A model generated the notes under the pieces. The model had not been told where the DNA came from. It was given only the letters and a program-made list of their open reading frames with translations, and ran no database searches. From Chrysoperla carnea (taxonomy: Eukaryota; Arthropoda; Insecta; Neuroptera; Chrysopidae), in contig NC_058337.1 in assembly GCF_905475395.1 (NCBI RefSeq), forward strand, positions 93,180,368-93,244,367: a stretch of DNA of 64,000 nucleotides. The letters run 5' to 3'. Each line of letters opens with the position of its first letter. The first letter of the stretch is position 1. Below are positions 23,626 through 34,136 of the stretch, in pieces. The translations under genes and the position numbers were made by a program.

Positions 23626-24264
23626 CTAATAAAAATTTATGTATTTAGCACACGTATCCTGATATCTTGACTTACAATGACCAAATCTTGATATTAAAGA
23701 AAGTGCCCGATCTATGGATAAAATCACTTAATTAAAATAAAAGAATGAGAGCCTTATGGCCTCATCCATCAACTTCCCGGATAATAGTCAATGAATGTCA
23801 ATGAAAAATGTCTCTTTAGATTCAATTGGTAGCCGATGGGTGAACCTCGCTCATGACTGGCATCAATGATGATTGCTGAATAACGAATATGCCCAACAAA
23901 TGAGTTCATGATTTGGAATAGCTCGCAAAGAGGCTGGATATGAACCAAAGACTAGAGATCGTAACTTCCATGTGCATATAATAATTCAGATGTCCTAGAT
24001 AATCCAATTAATTTATAGAATGAAAAATATTTCAAAAATTCGATATCACAGGAGCCGATATTAATGGTAGCGTCTATAGGCTCCAATCTATTTGTAGCTT
24101 AATATTTGTCTGAACTCTTGAATATATTTAGAAATCCGTTGTCTAAAAGAAAACTTTTATACTAATACTCATAGTTTAACTTTTTTAAATAAACATACTT
24201 CGTTAACTCTTTCTAGTTTCTAACTTGGTTGAAATTCTGGTTCTAAAAATGTTGAAAAAAAGCA
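23626..24264. other. Intergenic region, no gene seen
   Basis: The frames are short and contain stops. Nothing is recognised between the CCGAAAC repeats and the second MITE copy. Confidence 0.5.
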
Positions 24265-24655
24265 AAAAAATTATTTGCACCGTGTGTGAGTTTTATTGGT
24301 GGCGTTTCCATGGTAACGATACACTACTTTAATTATAGAATTGTATGGATGTATATATAATTGTATGGATTGCATTTATGACTTATATTGAAAAAATTAA
24401 TATTATTGTCTTAAATAAATAATTATGATAATTTACATTTGAAAAATAATATTTGTCCAATTTGATTTCTTATTTTCACAATTTTTAATGCATTAAATAT
24501 AATTAATGCATTAATGCTTTTTCAATAACTTTAATTTGACTTTTTTTATAACATGTAAATAACTGCAAATTAGTCATAACAGCCTCCTTTAGCGCCAAAA
24601 TTTTTCAGTGGAAGCGCATCGATTTTATTGTCCCTACCATGACTACGCACACAAC
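24265..24655. mobile_element. MITE-like element, copy 2, just upstream of CPR-4
   Basis: Same family and orientation as 12615-13010, from CCGTGTGTGAGTTTTATTGG to CATGACTACGCACACAACG. The two copies differ by small indels and substitutions. It ends about 235 bases before the CPR-4 TATA box, so it forms part of the upstream region of that gene. Confidence 0.7.
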
Positions 24656-24848
24656 GAAAGGAAATAGAAAAAATGGATATATTATACGTATAGAGGTAAT
24701 ATTTTGTGTACAATATTTATATCTGTATATGGAGGTAAAAATTAATATCTCTTTTGCAACATCGTAACAATAGAGTTAGTTATTTTAAATAAAATATGAA
24801 AAAAATATTTTTTAAATATCTATGGGATATTGTTTTATTATTGCTATA

Positions 24849-24926
24849 TGACGTCATATTTATGGGAAGACACAGTAGCATTTCTTCGGGTATATAATTG
24901 ACCATTACTTATATTTTCATTGCAGT
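24849..24926 (+). promoter_or_regulatory. CPR-4 core promoter with CRE-like palindrome
   Basis: TATATAAT at 24891-24898 is followed about 30 bases later by TGCAGTTT (initiator-like, 24921-24928), and the ATG is at 24977. A perfect TGACGTCA palindrome, the consensus site for CREB/ATF bZIP factors, sits at 24849-24856, about 42 bases upstream of the TATA box. The core promoter is well supported. The role of the bZIP site is inferred only from sequence. Confidence 0.65.
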
Positions 24927-24976
24927 TTAGATATTTTTTATAGTCGTAAAGAGAAACAATCTGAAGAATTTAAAAA

Positions 24977-27614
24977 ATGAATTTTTTTGCAAAGGTGCGT
25001 GAATAAGTGCTTAAATAATATTCATTATTGTTTTTTGTGATTTTATTAAATGTGATTTTTTTTAAAGTTTGTGATTTTTTCTTGTTTTTTAGTTTTTGGG
25101 AGTTTTACTGTTTGTTAGTTTTACGTACGCTGGATATGTGAAACATGAGCCAATTGATTATTATGTAAGTGATTTTGGATGGAAAAGTGATACTTCATAA
25201 AACCCCAAATTTTAATGGTTTATAAAAAACGTTTTTCTTAAAAAATATTTAAAAATTTTATATCAGTATCAACCATAAACTATTCTTGAATATGCATAAT
25301 GTTATTTTGTTATAGACCACTTATTTTACCTAAATAAAATTGATTTTGCCTATTTGTGCTAAGCAGTATAACTAATTGATTAAATATCGAACATATTATA
25401 ATGCAATTCATAAATAAAATCTAGTACTTACTATTATTTGAATAAGGTATCCAACCTTATTTGGTATTCTGTTTCTATTATTACGCCTGAAGTGTAATAA
25501 AAAAAGTAAATAAAAAAAACGACTATATTAATTTTTTGCTGAATAAAGGTTTTTCTATTCAATAGAGCTGTACTATCGAGTCTTTTTCTAAGGAAAAATG
25601 GCAAATGGTGGAATGGAAAAGTGTACATAAGGCACAATCCCGCCGCGAAAGTACCACGAAAATTTTTATATATGTTTTAGATAAAGCCATAATAATTAAG
25701 GGGGCGCTCTATGAAACAAATACGCACGAACATCGTAAAAATGAACAGAAAAAATTGAGAAAAGGAAAAATTGAAATCGAAAATTGATGAAAATTTTGAT
25801 AATATAGGGACTAATCTGAAATATACTTAACGCAATAGTCTCATAAGAGCTTAATTTCCAATATGCAAATCATTATTATAAAAATAGCGCGGGCTTGTAA
25901 ACCAATAATCAATAATTTGACTAAATAATTTATAAAAATTGCAATAATTTGACTAAATAATTTATAAAAATTGTTAATAATAAAATTATAATTCGTTGTA
26001 TTCGTTGATCTTTCAAAGAATATTATTATATAGGCAACTTCTATTATATTAATGTAGTACACTATATTTAGCTGTATTAATATATATTCTGATTGTAGTC
26101 ACATCCAAAATATGCCTTCAAATATGGTGTAGCTGATCATATAACAGGTGATGTAAAATCGCAGCATGAAGAACGGGATGGGGGTGTTGTTAAAGGATCA
26201 TATTCTTTGGTAAACAGATTTTATTAATTTTATAAAAAATTAATAATGTATTGAATATTTTATGATTTTGTTTAGGTCGAGCCTGATGGTTCAGTTCGTA
26301 CAGTGAATTATGTTGCAGATCCAGTGAATGGCTTTAATGCCGTAGTGAGTAAAAGTGCACCAACTGTTCATGTAAAACCAGCTCCAGTTGTTGTGAAACC
26401 AGCTCCGGTGTTTGTTAAGCCAATTGTCGTTGCGGAAAAGCCAATTATTAAAGCATATGAACCTCATCATCAACCTATTTATTGTGAGTTTTACATTAGA
26501 AGGGCCGGGGTAACATAAAGACCTATTTTTTAAAACTTTGTTTGAAAGAAGGTATGACATATGCATATAAATTGGTCTATCAGCGAAAAAATATTTTTTA
26601 CTATGACTTCATTTTTTCAGCATATTTTTCTGCGCATTCATAATTAAGTCTGACAAATTTATTAACAAAAATTGCCAGCCAGACAAGTTGTAACAGATAG
26701 AAAATATCTTAAACTTATTTTTTTTTTAAATCAAGCAGATGTTATGAAGTGCATTTTCATAAAAAAATAATTAATAACAAAAGGTCTGTCAGAAGTTCAT
26801 TATTTTCTACAAATTACGAAAATTTCAATCAAGTGTTTTGGAACAAAACCTTTTTTTTGTTGCTAAATTCAAAATATTATAAAAAATAATAATAAAAATT
26901 GTTAATAGTCTGGCTGGCGTAACATGTTTTTAAGTCATTTTCACTTTATAATGAGTAAGGTGTTCGATGGGTACCTTTTTCTGTCTTGGAGTCTCATACG
27001 ACCAGAAAAACGACTTTTTCAAAAACGCCACCAGGGGTCAAAACGTCACCTTGAAGTCACTATGGTCTGAAAATTTCAGGAGAAATTACATTGCCCTCCT
27101 CTACTCTCTCCTGTTATTTTTGTCACAGTTCACAATTCGCATGCATACATTAAAACAGGCCACGCATAACACTTTAACACCCATTCGTTTGTTCTTTTAG
27201 AAATGTTTTTGTTTACCAGTAACGACCTGAATTTATTTAAAGCTACCTTTCCAAAACACGCCTCTTGATCTTTGACTTTCTACCTTCTTAAAGGAAATAG
27301 TCGACTGTTTTAACAAACCCAAGTGTAGTTGCAGATGCACTTCCCTGAATGTAATCTTAGCGGTGCCCACAGGTGTCGGTGTTCTTGAAGGTTCCATAGA
27401 TATACGAATAAGTTTATTTTATTCAAAATCTATTAATGATTAAAAATATTATTATTTTTATATATTTTTTAATTTAATGTTTGATTTTACAGCTATATCG
27501 AAGGCCGCCGTTCACGCTTTACCTAATTACGTTGATTATGATAGTGGATATTATGGTGACACTCATGGCTATTATGGCGACAGTGGATATGGCAGTCATT
27601 ATAATTATTATTAG
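24977..27614 (+). CDS. CPR-4, RR-2 cuticular protein, five coding exons
   Basis: Exons 24977-24994, 25093-25164, 26099-26209, 26276-26483 and 27493-27614. The first three junctions are phase 0, and the last is phase 1 (T|CT). The total is 531 bases and 176 residues. The signal peptide is residues 1-19 ([19 protein letters not shown]), with intron 1 (donor GTGCGT) after residue 6. The RR-2 domain is at about 34-93, interrupted by a 66-base intron between SYSL and VEPDG, a position not used by CPR-1, -2, -3 or -5. [21 protein letters not shown] region follows, then a C-terminal Tyr/Gly/Asp stretch ([18 protein letters not shown]). If intron 4 is retained, the frame ends 35 bases after the donor ([11 protein letters not shown]), giving a shorter protein. 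Role: secreted chitin-binding cuticle protein. Confidence 0.88.
25910..25976. repeat. Tandem duplication of about 33 bases in CPR-4 intron 2
   Basis: CAATAATTTGACTAAATAAT followed by TTATAAAAATTG occurs twice back to back. Confidence 0.85.
26484..27492 (+). other. CPR-4 intron 4, with a G/C-richer unannotated block
   Basis: The 1009-base intron between exons 4 and 5. The part at about 26940-27400 is richer in G/C than the rest (for example GTCAAAACGTCACC, GCGGTGCCCACAGGTGTCGG). It holds a 77-codon frame at 26967-27200 without recognisable motifs. An inserted transposon fragment is the simplest explanation, but no other copy is present here. Confidence 0.45.
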
Positions 27615-27623
27615 TAAACCATA

Positions 27624-27771
27624 AATAAATTAATAAGTATGTTGTTTATTAATTCAAGTACAAAAAAAAAAAAATTCTGTTTTTATGAATGTAACTTAAC
27701 TTATCAATAGTGCTCTCAATATTTATGATTTTGTGAATATTTTATTTTTATGAAAAAAACCAATAAATAAA
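27624..27771 (+). promoter_or_regulatory. CPR-4 polyadenylation signals
   Basis: AATAAA occurs at 27624-27629, only 10 bases past the stop, and again as overlapping copies at 27762-27767 and 27766-27771 (AATAAATAAAA). The distal pair is the likelier signal, giving a 3' UTR of about 170-180 bases. Confidence 0.65.
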
Positions 27772-27959
27772 AGTTTTGTAATTTTTGAAATTCTTAGCTC
27801 ACATTTACATGTAAATCGAATGCAAATTAAGAGGGAGATAATTGGGACAATATCCGGCTCCGAAATTACCTAAGGAGTCCAAATTTTTTATTAGTTAGCA
27901 AAAAATCGCCGATTCTGACTACAATAAGCTGTTATATATAAAACACATGAATACAATAG

Positions 27960-28062
27960 AATACAATATAATTTACTCTCTGCGGTCGCTAATGACCTAG
28001 ACGTTAAAAGCGACTTTAAATAAAAAATAAAAAAATTTATTTATATATATATATTATATATA
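27960..28062 (+). mobile_element. Probable retroelement (LINE/SINE) tail
   Basis: GCGGTCGCTAATGACCTAGA and AGCGACTTTAAATAAAAAAT are followed by A-rich sequence and a TATATA run. The GTCGCTAATGACC...GCGAC plus AAATAAAAAATAAAA form resembles insect LINE/SINE 3' ends. No open reading frame; assignment is by resemblance only. Confidence 0.4.
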
Positions 28063-28087
28063 ATTTACAAAAACATTTTATTTAGCC

Positions 28088-28630
28088 AGTGCTATCAAAA
28101 AAATCCAATTTTTTAACTTTATTACGTCATCAGAATCCAAAAAATTTAATTTTGCTCTATTACATCCAAATTTTATCCAATTTTGAGAAACTGAGTATGT
28201 AATTCTACTACTTTTAGGTCATACTTTTCAAATTTGTGATTAAAAATAACCTAGCTCGAATAGGTTTCAAGAATGTGTAATCCTAGTTCCGGAAATTAGC
28301 ACATAAGTGATAGATAGCAAAAAACCGACATGACAGCGGAAAATAATGAACCAAAATTAGTGGGTTCCAAAAAAATTCCAATAAGATCAAATCAAATTTG
28401 CCTGTGTTATCAAAAAATCAAATTTTTTTAACTTTATGGCCCCATCAGAATCCAAAAAATTTAATTTTGCTCTATCACATAGAAATTTATCCAATTTTGA
28501 TAAACAAAGTATGTCCTAGTTAATCCTACTAAATTTGGGTCATACTTTTCAAATTATTGATCAAAATTATCTTAGCACCAATAGGTTCCTAGAATGTCTA
28601 GTCCTGGTCCCAGAATAAAGCACATAAGTG
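28088..28630 (+). repeat. Two tandem copies of a dispersed repeat
   Basis: Unit 1 (about 28088-28350) and unit 2 (about 28395-28630) share GTGCTATCAAAAAA/GTGTTATCAAAAAA, CATCAGAATCCAAAAAATTT, TTTTGCTCTAT, TCATACTTTTCAAAT and AGCACATAAGTGA. The offset is about 310 bases. A single inverted copy lies at 16360-16665. Confidence 0.8.
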
Positions 28631-30224
28631 AAAGCCAGCACATATATAAATACATAAATATTTTAAAAAATCCATTTATTTTTTCTAGAATATATGAATT
28701 AAAAGCTATTGTTACAAATCTACTGAAAGTTCTTGATATTTTTGTCGATATTGTTACACATTCCTTTTCAAAAAATCAAATTTATAAACTTAGTGATATC
28801 CACTTTTTTTTGACATAGATTGTTGTTCGTATCACAGAATAGTAACAACACCATATCATCGACACGACGGTTGAAATACTAACATGAACTGCATGAAAAA
28901 TAAACCAGAAGAACCTTTTCTGAAATAGTTTTTTAGTATTTACCTTCTTCACTCCCTAGCAGAAAAAACCGAAAGTGATGTATCTCCTTAAAAATAATAT
29001 GTTGTAAAAATCGAGCACGAAAAGTAATTATGTATTCGAATAATACGCGATCAAGCAAGATTATTTCAGAATATTAAAAACATAAACTCTTAATTAGCAT
29101 TGAACTGTGTCATTTCCTTTGTAAAAGAAATTTAATAATTATATCTTTATGGAAAAATGATAATTTAACGCTACAATATATAATAATATTATTATCCAAT
29201 AAATATTTGTAGTAATATCATAATTAGATCTGTAAATTGATAATTATTATCTGTATATAATCAGGTAATTACATATTAAAACTATCGCTGTTGGTGCGAA
29301 TTAAAATCATTAGATATTGATACTGATAAACAAAGAACGTGATTGTTGATTGGTGTATTATTTCATTTTTATAGTGGTTCAGGCAATATCTATGACATAA
29401 TTGTAAATAAATTGTGTGAATTTGATGAAGTTGATTCGCATTCGAATAAAGTCTATTATGTCTAAAGAATTCCTTATATGGGTGAAGTCGATCCGGATAT
29501 GTATGAACGTTTTTGTAAATATAAAAAGAACACTTGTTCTCTTTCTACAGCATAATTTTCCAATAATTTTAAAGTAATTTTTGTGTTAACTGAGAGAAAA
29601 GTAAAATTTTGCTGTGGGAAAATTTTTCGCTGAATGGTTTCTTTTATAATATTTTTACCATGAGTATAATCTTTTCTACACCCTACAAAAATGAACTTAG
29701 AATGGGTAGATAGGGTATGAATAGAAGAGTTTCGACTGTATAATGAATCTTAACTTGAGAGAAAAGTGCAAAAAACAGCTCAATTAAACACCATGCCATT
29801 GAGTTGTTTTATCTAGGCCAAATTTTTGAACTTTAAAGTGTGTTTTTGAGCCTAATAAGGCAATTTAATTGATTCGAATTTATATTTTTGCTAAATATCG
29901 AGCTACTTAAATTGAATTGTGTTCTTTAAAAATTTACTTTGTTTTTTTAAATGTTGGTCTCGATGTAACAACTCAAGTATAGATAGCAGGATATTTGGGA
30001 AGTAAATAAGGACTTTTCAAGAGATAAAATCAAGGTAACCTATTCATTTTGTTTTGAATCAACAAGTTTCTTTTTATGCCAAACTGGTTTTTGAAGAACC
30101 AGTATTAAATTAAACCCACCAAAATGCATAATTAGAAATATATGGAACAATTTCATTAATGGACCAAGTGCGTGTCATACACTCATAAAAGGATTTCGTT
30201 AAGGGCTTAATTAATCTTGCATTG
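28631..30224. other. Long gene-free AT-rich region
   Basis: No supported exon, RNA gene or repeat family member was recognised. A 74-codon frame at 28594-28818 overlaps the end of the preceding repeat. Confidence 0.5.
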
Positions 30225-31030
30225 GTATATTTTAAAAGACAATCGGTGTTGTTGTAACTAATCCACCTACTATTCAATTATAATTGGGAAAATATGGATT
30301 ACAGTTATATGTAATTTTATTTTAAAAAAATAGCACTACAATAGGAATAGAGGCAACCTTTTCCTTTTTGAAGCTTTCATCCGCTTTTGAATAAATTTAA
30401 TTTAACTTTTTCAGTTTATTTTTTCATTAATTAAAAGGACAGATTAGTAAGCAGGTCATAGTTTACGAAAATATTGAAAATACATACCTTGAACAAAAGG
30501 CAACAACAGCAATTTAATTGTTTTCTGTTTTAAAATAACCTATTTTATAAGATATCAAAAATTCTCTAAAATCCAAGAACGAAAAATTAGTTAATTTGCG
30601 CTTTTTCGAAAGCCAATTTTTGACGCAATAAATTGAATAAATTGCTTTTAAACTAGTTTGTATCCCTGATCACATTTTTTTGTTAAATAACATAATAAAA
30701 TTCATTACGCAGTAACTGCGTACACCAAATGAATCCTCTTAAGAATAACAAAAAATAAAACCGTTACATCCTTTTCGGCAATTATTAAAGTAAAAAAACG
30801 AAAATGACTAATCATTAGGTAAAGCAAGAAAGAACATATGCATCCACTGCACCTCGTCTCAGTGGTATTTTTTAAAAATCAATCTGGAACATGTTTTAAC
30901 TAAGCCACCACTAATCTCTTTATTAGTATGAATTACAGTTATCTGTAATTTTATTTTTCATAAAATGTTCGAAATAGACGCAACCTATTGTTTCTCGAGG
31001 AATGATTTCACTTTTAAGTATTACGACTTC
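30225..31030. repeat. Diverged direct repeat of about 160 bases
   Basis: Segments at about 30225-30410 and 30865-31030 share GAATTACAGTTATCTGTAAT / GGATTACAGTTATATGTAAT, then TTTTATTTT, and later AATAG.(A)GGCAACC-like words. The 450-base separation and divergence suggest an old duplication or paired element ends. Non-coding. Confidence 0.5.
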
Positions 31031-33075
31031 TTATTTTACACCGATAATGCATAATTGAATATTTCCATAAAAAGTGAATTTTTGAACACTTTTGTAGCAA
31101 AATTGATTATAAATATATATAGTTTTATCGAATTTTAAAGTTCTCCTCTGCTTATTAATAATTTAAAAAAAAAAAATTATGCTTATGGTTAAAATGAATT
31201 TTTGATAATTATAGGCAACCGATATTACGAAAATGTGAAACACACACCTATCTGTGTGTAGAGTTACCTTTTTTATGGTGAAAATAATAATAATTAGGAA
31301 GGAAATATGTATGTACTTGAGTAATAACTTTTCTTTAGCAATAACTAATACCATTTCAATAATTTTTAATGATTTTTGCTTTCGAATTTCATTTCTAGAA
31401 TACTTTAAATAATTCTTATTTTAGTAAGATATTATTAATTAAAAAAACTGATGATACATTCACAAAAAATTACATCAGCCCAAAAATTAAGCAATAAAAA
31501 ATACTTGAAAAATAAAAACAAGAACATTTATACTTTATATTATGGGGAGTACATTGTTCGAATAATAATTTTAAATATTTAAATAAAATATTGGTTAACC
31601 GACTTCAAAATAAAAGGAAGAAGAACTGTATAAAATTCGGTGTCTAAATATTATTTAAATAAGGAATTTTTTAAACGTTAATAAGAATTGCAAAAATAAA
31701 CAGAATCAATCATTTTATAATTCTCTAATACTTTAAGTATCGAAATTTATTTGGGCAAAATCGTTTATTTATGGAAATGCAAAAGTTTCTAATATCTTTT
31801 GCTTATATAAACGATTATGAGAGTCAAGGTTGAACTCGAGTTTTAAGTAAGACGTCCGCTCCTTGTAGAAAAATTATGAAATTTTCTAAACGGTTCTGGG
31901 TATTTTGTACTATGTAAAAAAAATGGTGTTTTTAATCTGTGTTGTTAAATCGTTTATGTATAGAGGATTTGTGGTGTTCATATACATTTTTTAGCTAATA
32001 GTCCAAGCAATATAACATAAATATATTTCACTTCCACCCGTTATATAACGGCCATTTTGCTTGAACTATAACGTAAGTTTATTTGCTAAAAAAGTTTGTA
32101 TAGGTATATGTGCAATTTTAGACATTTTTATACTATGTTTAATATATCTGTGTAACTCCTTTGTATATTCAAAATTTATAGGTCCGGTTGAGTGTTTTAG
32201 GAGGATTCTGTAGTTTAAAATAGTTGAAATAAATGTTTATATTATTCTCTTTCGATAATTTATCTTTTGTATTCTATATTTAAGATATTTAAATCAAAAT
32301 TCTAAAACTAATCGAAAATTGGTACATATCTATAAATATAAATTCATGACGAGTACAGATTTCGAAAATCTGTAAAAAAAATTAATAGGGCACAATTTTA
32401 CGTTGAGAAACTGTTCGTTTCAGAATTTACGTAGCATGTCTTATTTGCTTGGAGTAGTGTGTGAAAATATCATATTTGTAAATGACATTTTTATTGAAAA
32501 CTTTTTATTTTTTATTTTTTTGCAATATTCATTTCATGAATATTAATTATTTCGTTGAAATAATTATATTTTATTAGAAATTATTGTTCTTATAATGCCA
32601 AACCTTGTTCTTATAATGCCAAACCAACGCGGTCTTTTTCATATCTCCTGTTTGAATTACTCCCTACAAATTACTATCCTTCTGACTTTAAATATCTTGA
32701 AAACAATATGAAAATTTAATACAGTTTACAAAAAGGTGAAGGTTTTTTTTTTATTTTTTAATATTTATTTTAAAACACAAAAAAACTTGTATACGCATTT
32801 ATAAATTAAAAATAATAATCAAAAAATTTAATCAATATGTTTTATTTATAAAATCGATAATGATATATTATTAAATACAATATAAAATAAATTATACCAA
32901 TCTTGGAGGCCTATAAATATTTTCCAATGCTTATACTGATTATACGAATTGTCAAAAATAGAAAACCATAAGCAAAAACTGTTTTTATTTTCGATTTCCT
33001 CTTTATAATTTGAATGATAAATAGAGTTAAAAAAAAACCTTCATAACGGCAAACAAAATGACCGAGGAAAATTTT
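31031..33075. other. Gene-free region with short repeats
   Basis: Contains a fragment TTAACCGACTTCAAAATAAA at about 31592 (same motif as the foldback ends at 11288-11580) and a 21-base tandem pair TTGTTCTTATAATGCCAAACC at about 32584-32626. No exon supported. Confidence 0.5.
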
Positions 33076-33232
33076 ACGTGTGACGTAATAACTATGGTGT
33101 AAGTAAACGATAACTTAGGTAGGTAGCCTACCGAAGTAGGTTGTACTTTTAACTTACATCATAGTTATACTTATCTTTCATTGAAAATAAAAAAAAAAGT
33201 AAGTTTATTATACTTATTGCGTCACAAGCTTA
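33076..33232. repeat. Nested inverted repeat, GTGACGTAATA ends
   Basis: Outer arms TGTGACGTAATA (33079 onward) and TATTGCGTCACAA (to about 33230). Inner arms AACTATGGTGTAAGT (about 33091) and ACTTACATCATAGTT (about 33153). A small palindrome GGTAGCCTACC lies at the centre. The layout suggests a short MITE or a relic of one. Confidence 0.65.
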
Positions 33233-34077
33233 GAATACTGTGTATATATCGTCGTTATATTGTAATTTCTGTCGGATTGTGAAAAGGCTACCAAAAACCA
33301 ATCTAGCCCATGTTAACTTACAATTGATTAATAATAACCAACTCATTACGTTTGGTATAGTAGGCTTGGGTCGAGGTAGCACAAGCCGGAGTGGTTTTTT
33401 TTGAGATAATTTATAATTAATAGTTAAATAATTTTACTAATTAGTTTACAATTTGACAGAAAGTACAATTTTATGACTTTCTTTAAACATATACAGCAGA
33501 CAAAAAAATTCGATCAAGTAAGAAAATCGAACATGGCCAACAGTTACGATTTGCAATTACTGTAGACAATAGTTGAAAAATGTACACATATTCTTCACTA
33601 CCACTTGTACTATTAATTATGAAGTAGCGGAAAAAGTGGGTAATTTCGGAGCTTTTCCGTTTCTCAATAAAGAATGATTGATATTTTTTAAAAGCTGGAA
33701 TGGAATTTTTTTGTTTTCTACTTATGCAAATATTTCGTCCAATTAATATTGCCAGATACTTAAAATCTATTTTTTTTATACGTTTTTTCACCTTAAAATT
33801 TCGTGATTCCTATTATTCTTATTTTCTTAATAGAATTATTCATTATAGTTATTTTTAATTAATGGTTACATGTTACTGAGCACACATTTCTTAATGTAAC
33901 CAAGTGCAAGGAAACCCAAATTTCTTGCTTGAAAGCTATCGTTTTAAAATTTAAAAGCGTTTGATAGATAACGCCTAAAATAATTTTTAATTAAGTATAA
34001 CCAAGAAAAATATTCTATGGCCTCTCAATACATTTATTAAATAATATAATAATAGAAATATTATACATATTATATTA
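33233..34077. other. CPR-5 downstream flank, no gene seen
   Basis: AT-rich. The 102-codon minus-strand frame at 33483-33791 has no domain, signal peptide or splice context. Confidence 0.45.
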
Positions 34078-34083
34078 TTTATT
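34078..34083 (-). promoter_or_regulatory. CPR-5 polyadenylation signal
   Basis: TTTATT on the plus strand (AATAAA on the minus strand), 54 bases beyond the CPR-5 stop. Another lies at 34033-34038. The position supports 34137-34240 as the true last exon. Confidence 0.6.
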
Positions 34084-34136
34084 TTCAAACAATCTCAGAC
34101 ATCAACACATTTTAATGGCACTTAGTCCAAACTTAT

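Noticed and set aside
23407..23670. 87-codon frame
   Set aside because: Reads through CCGAAAC simple repeats; low-complexity product.
26291..26566. 91-codon minus-strand frame
   Set aside because: Antisense shadow of CPR-4 exon 4, rich in Trp/Asn because of the complementary codons.
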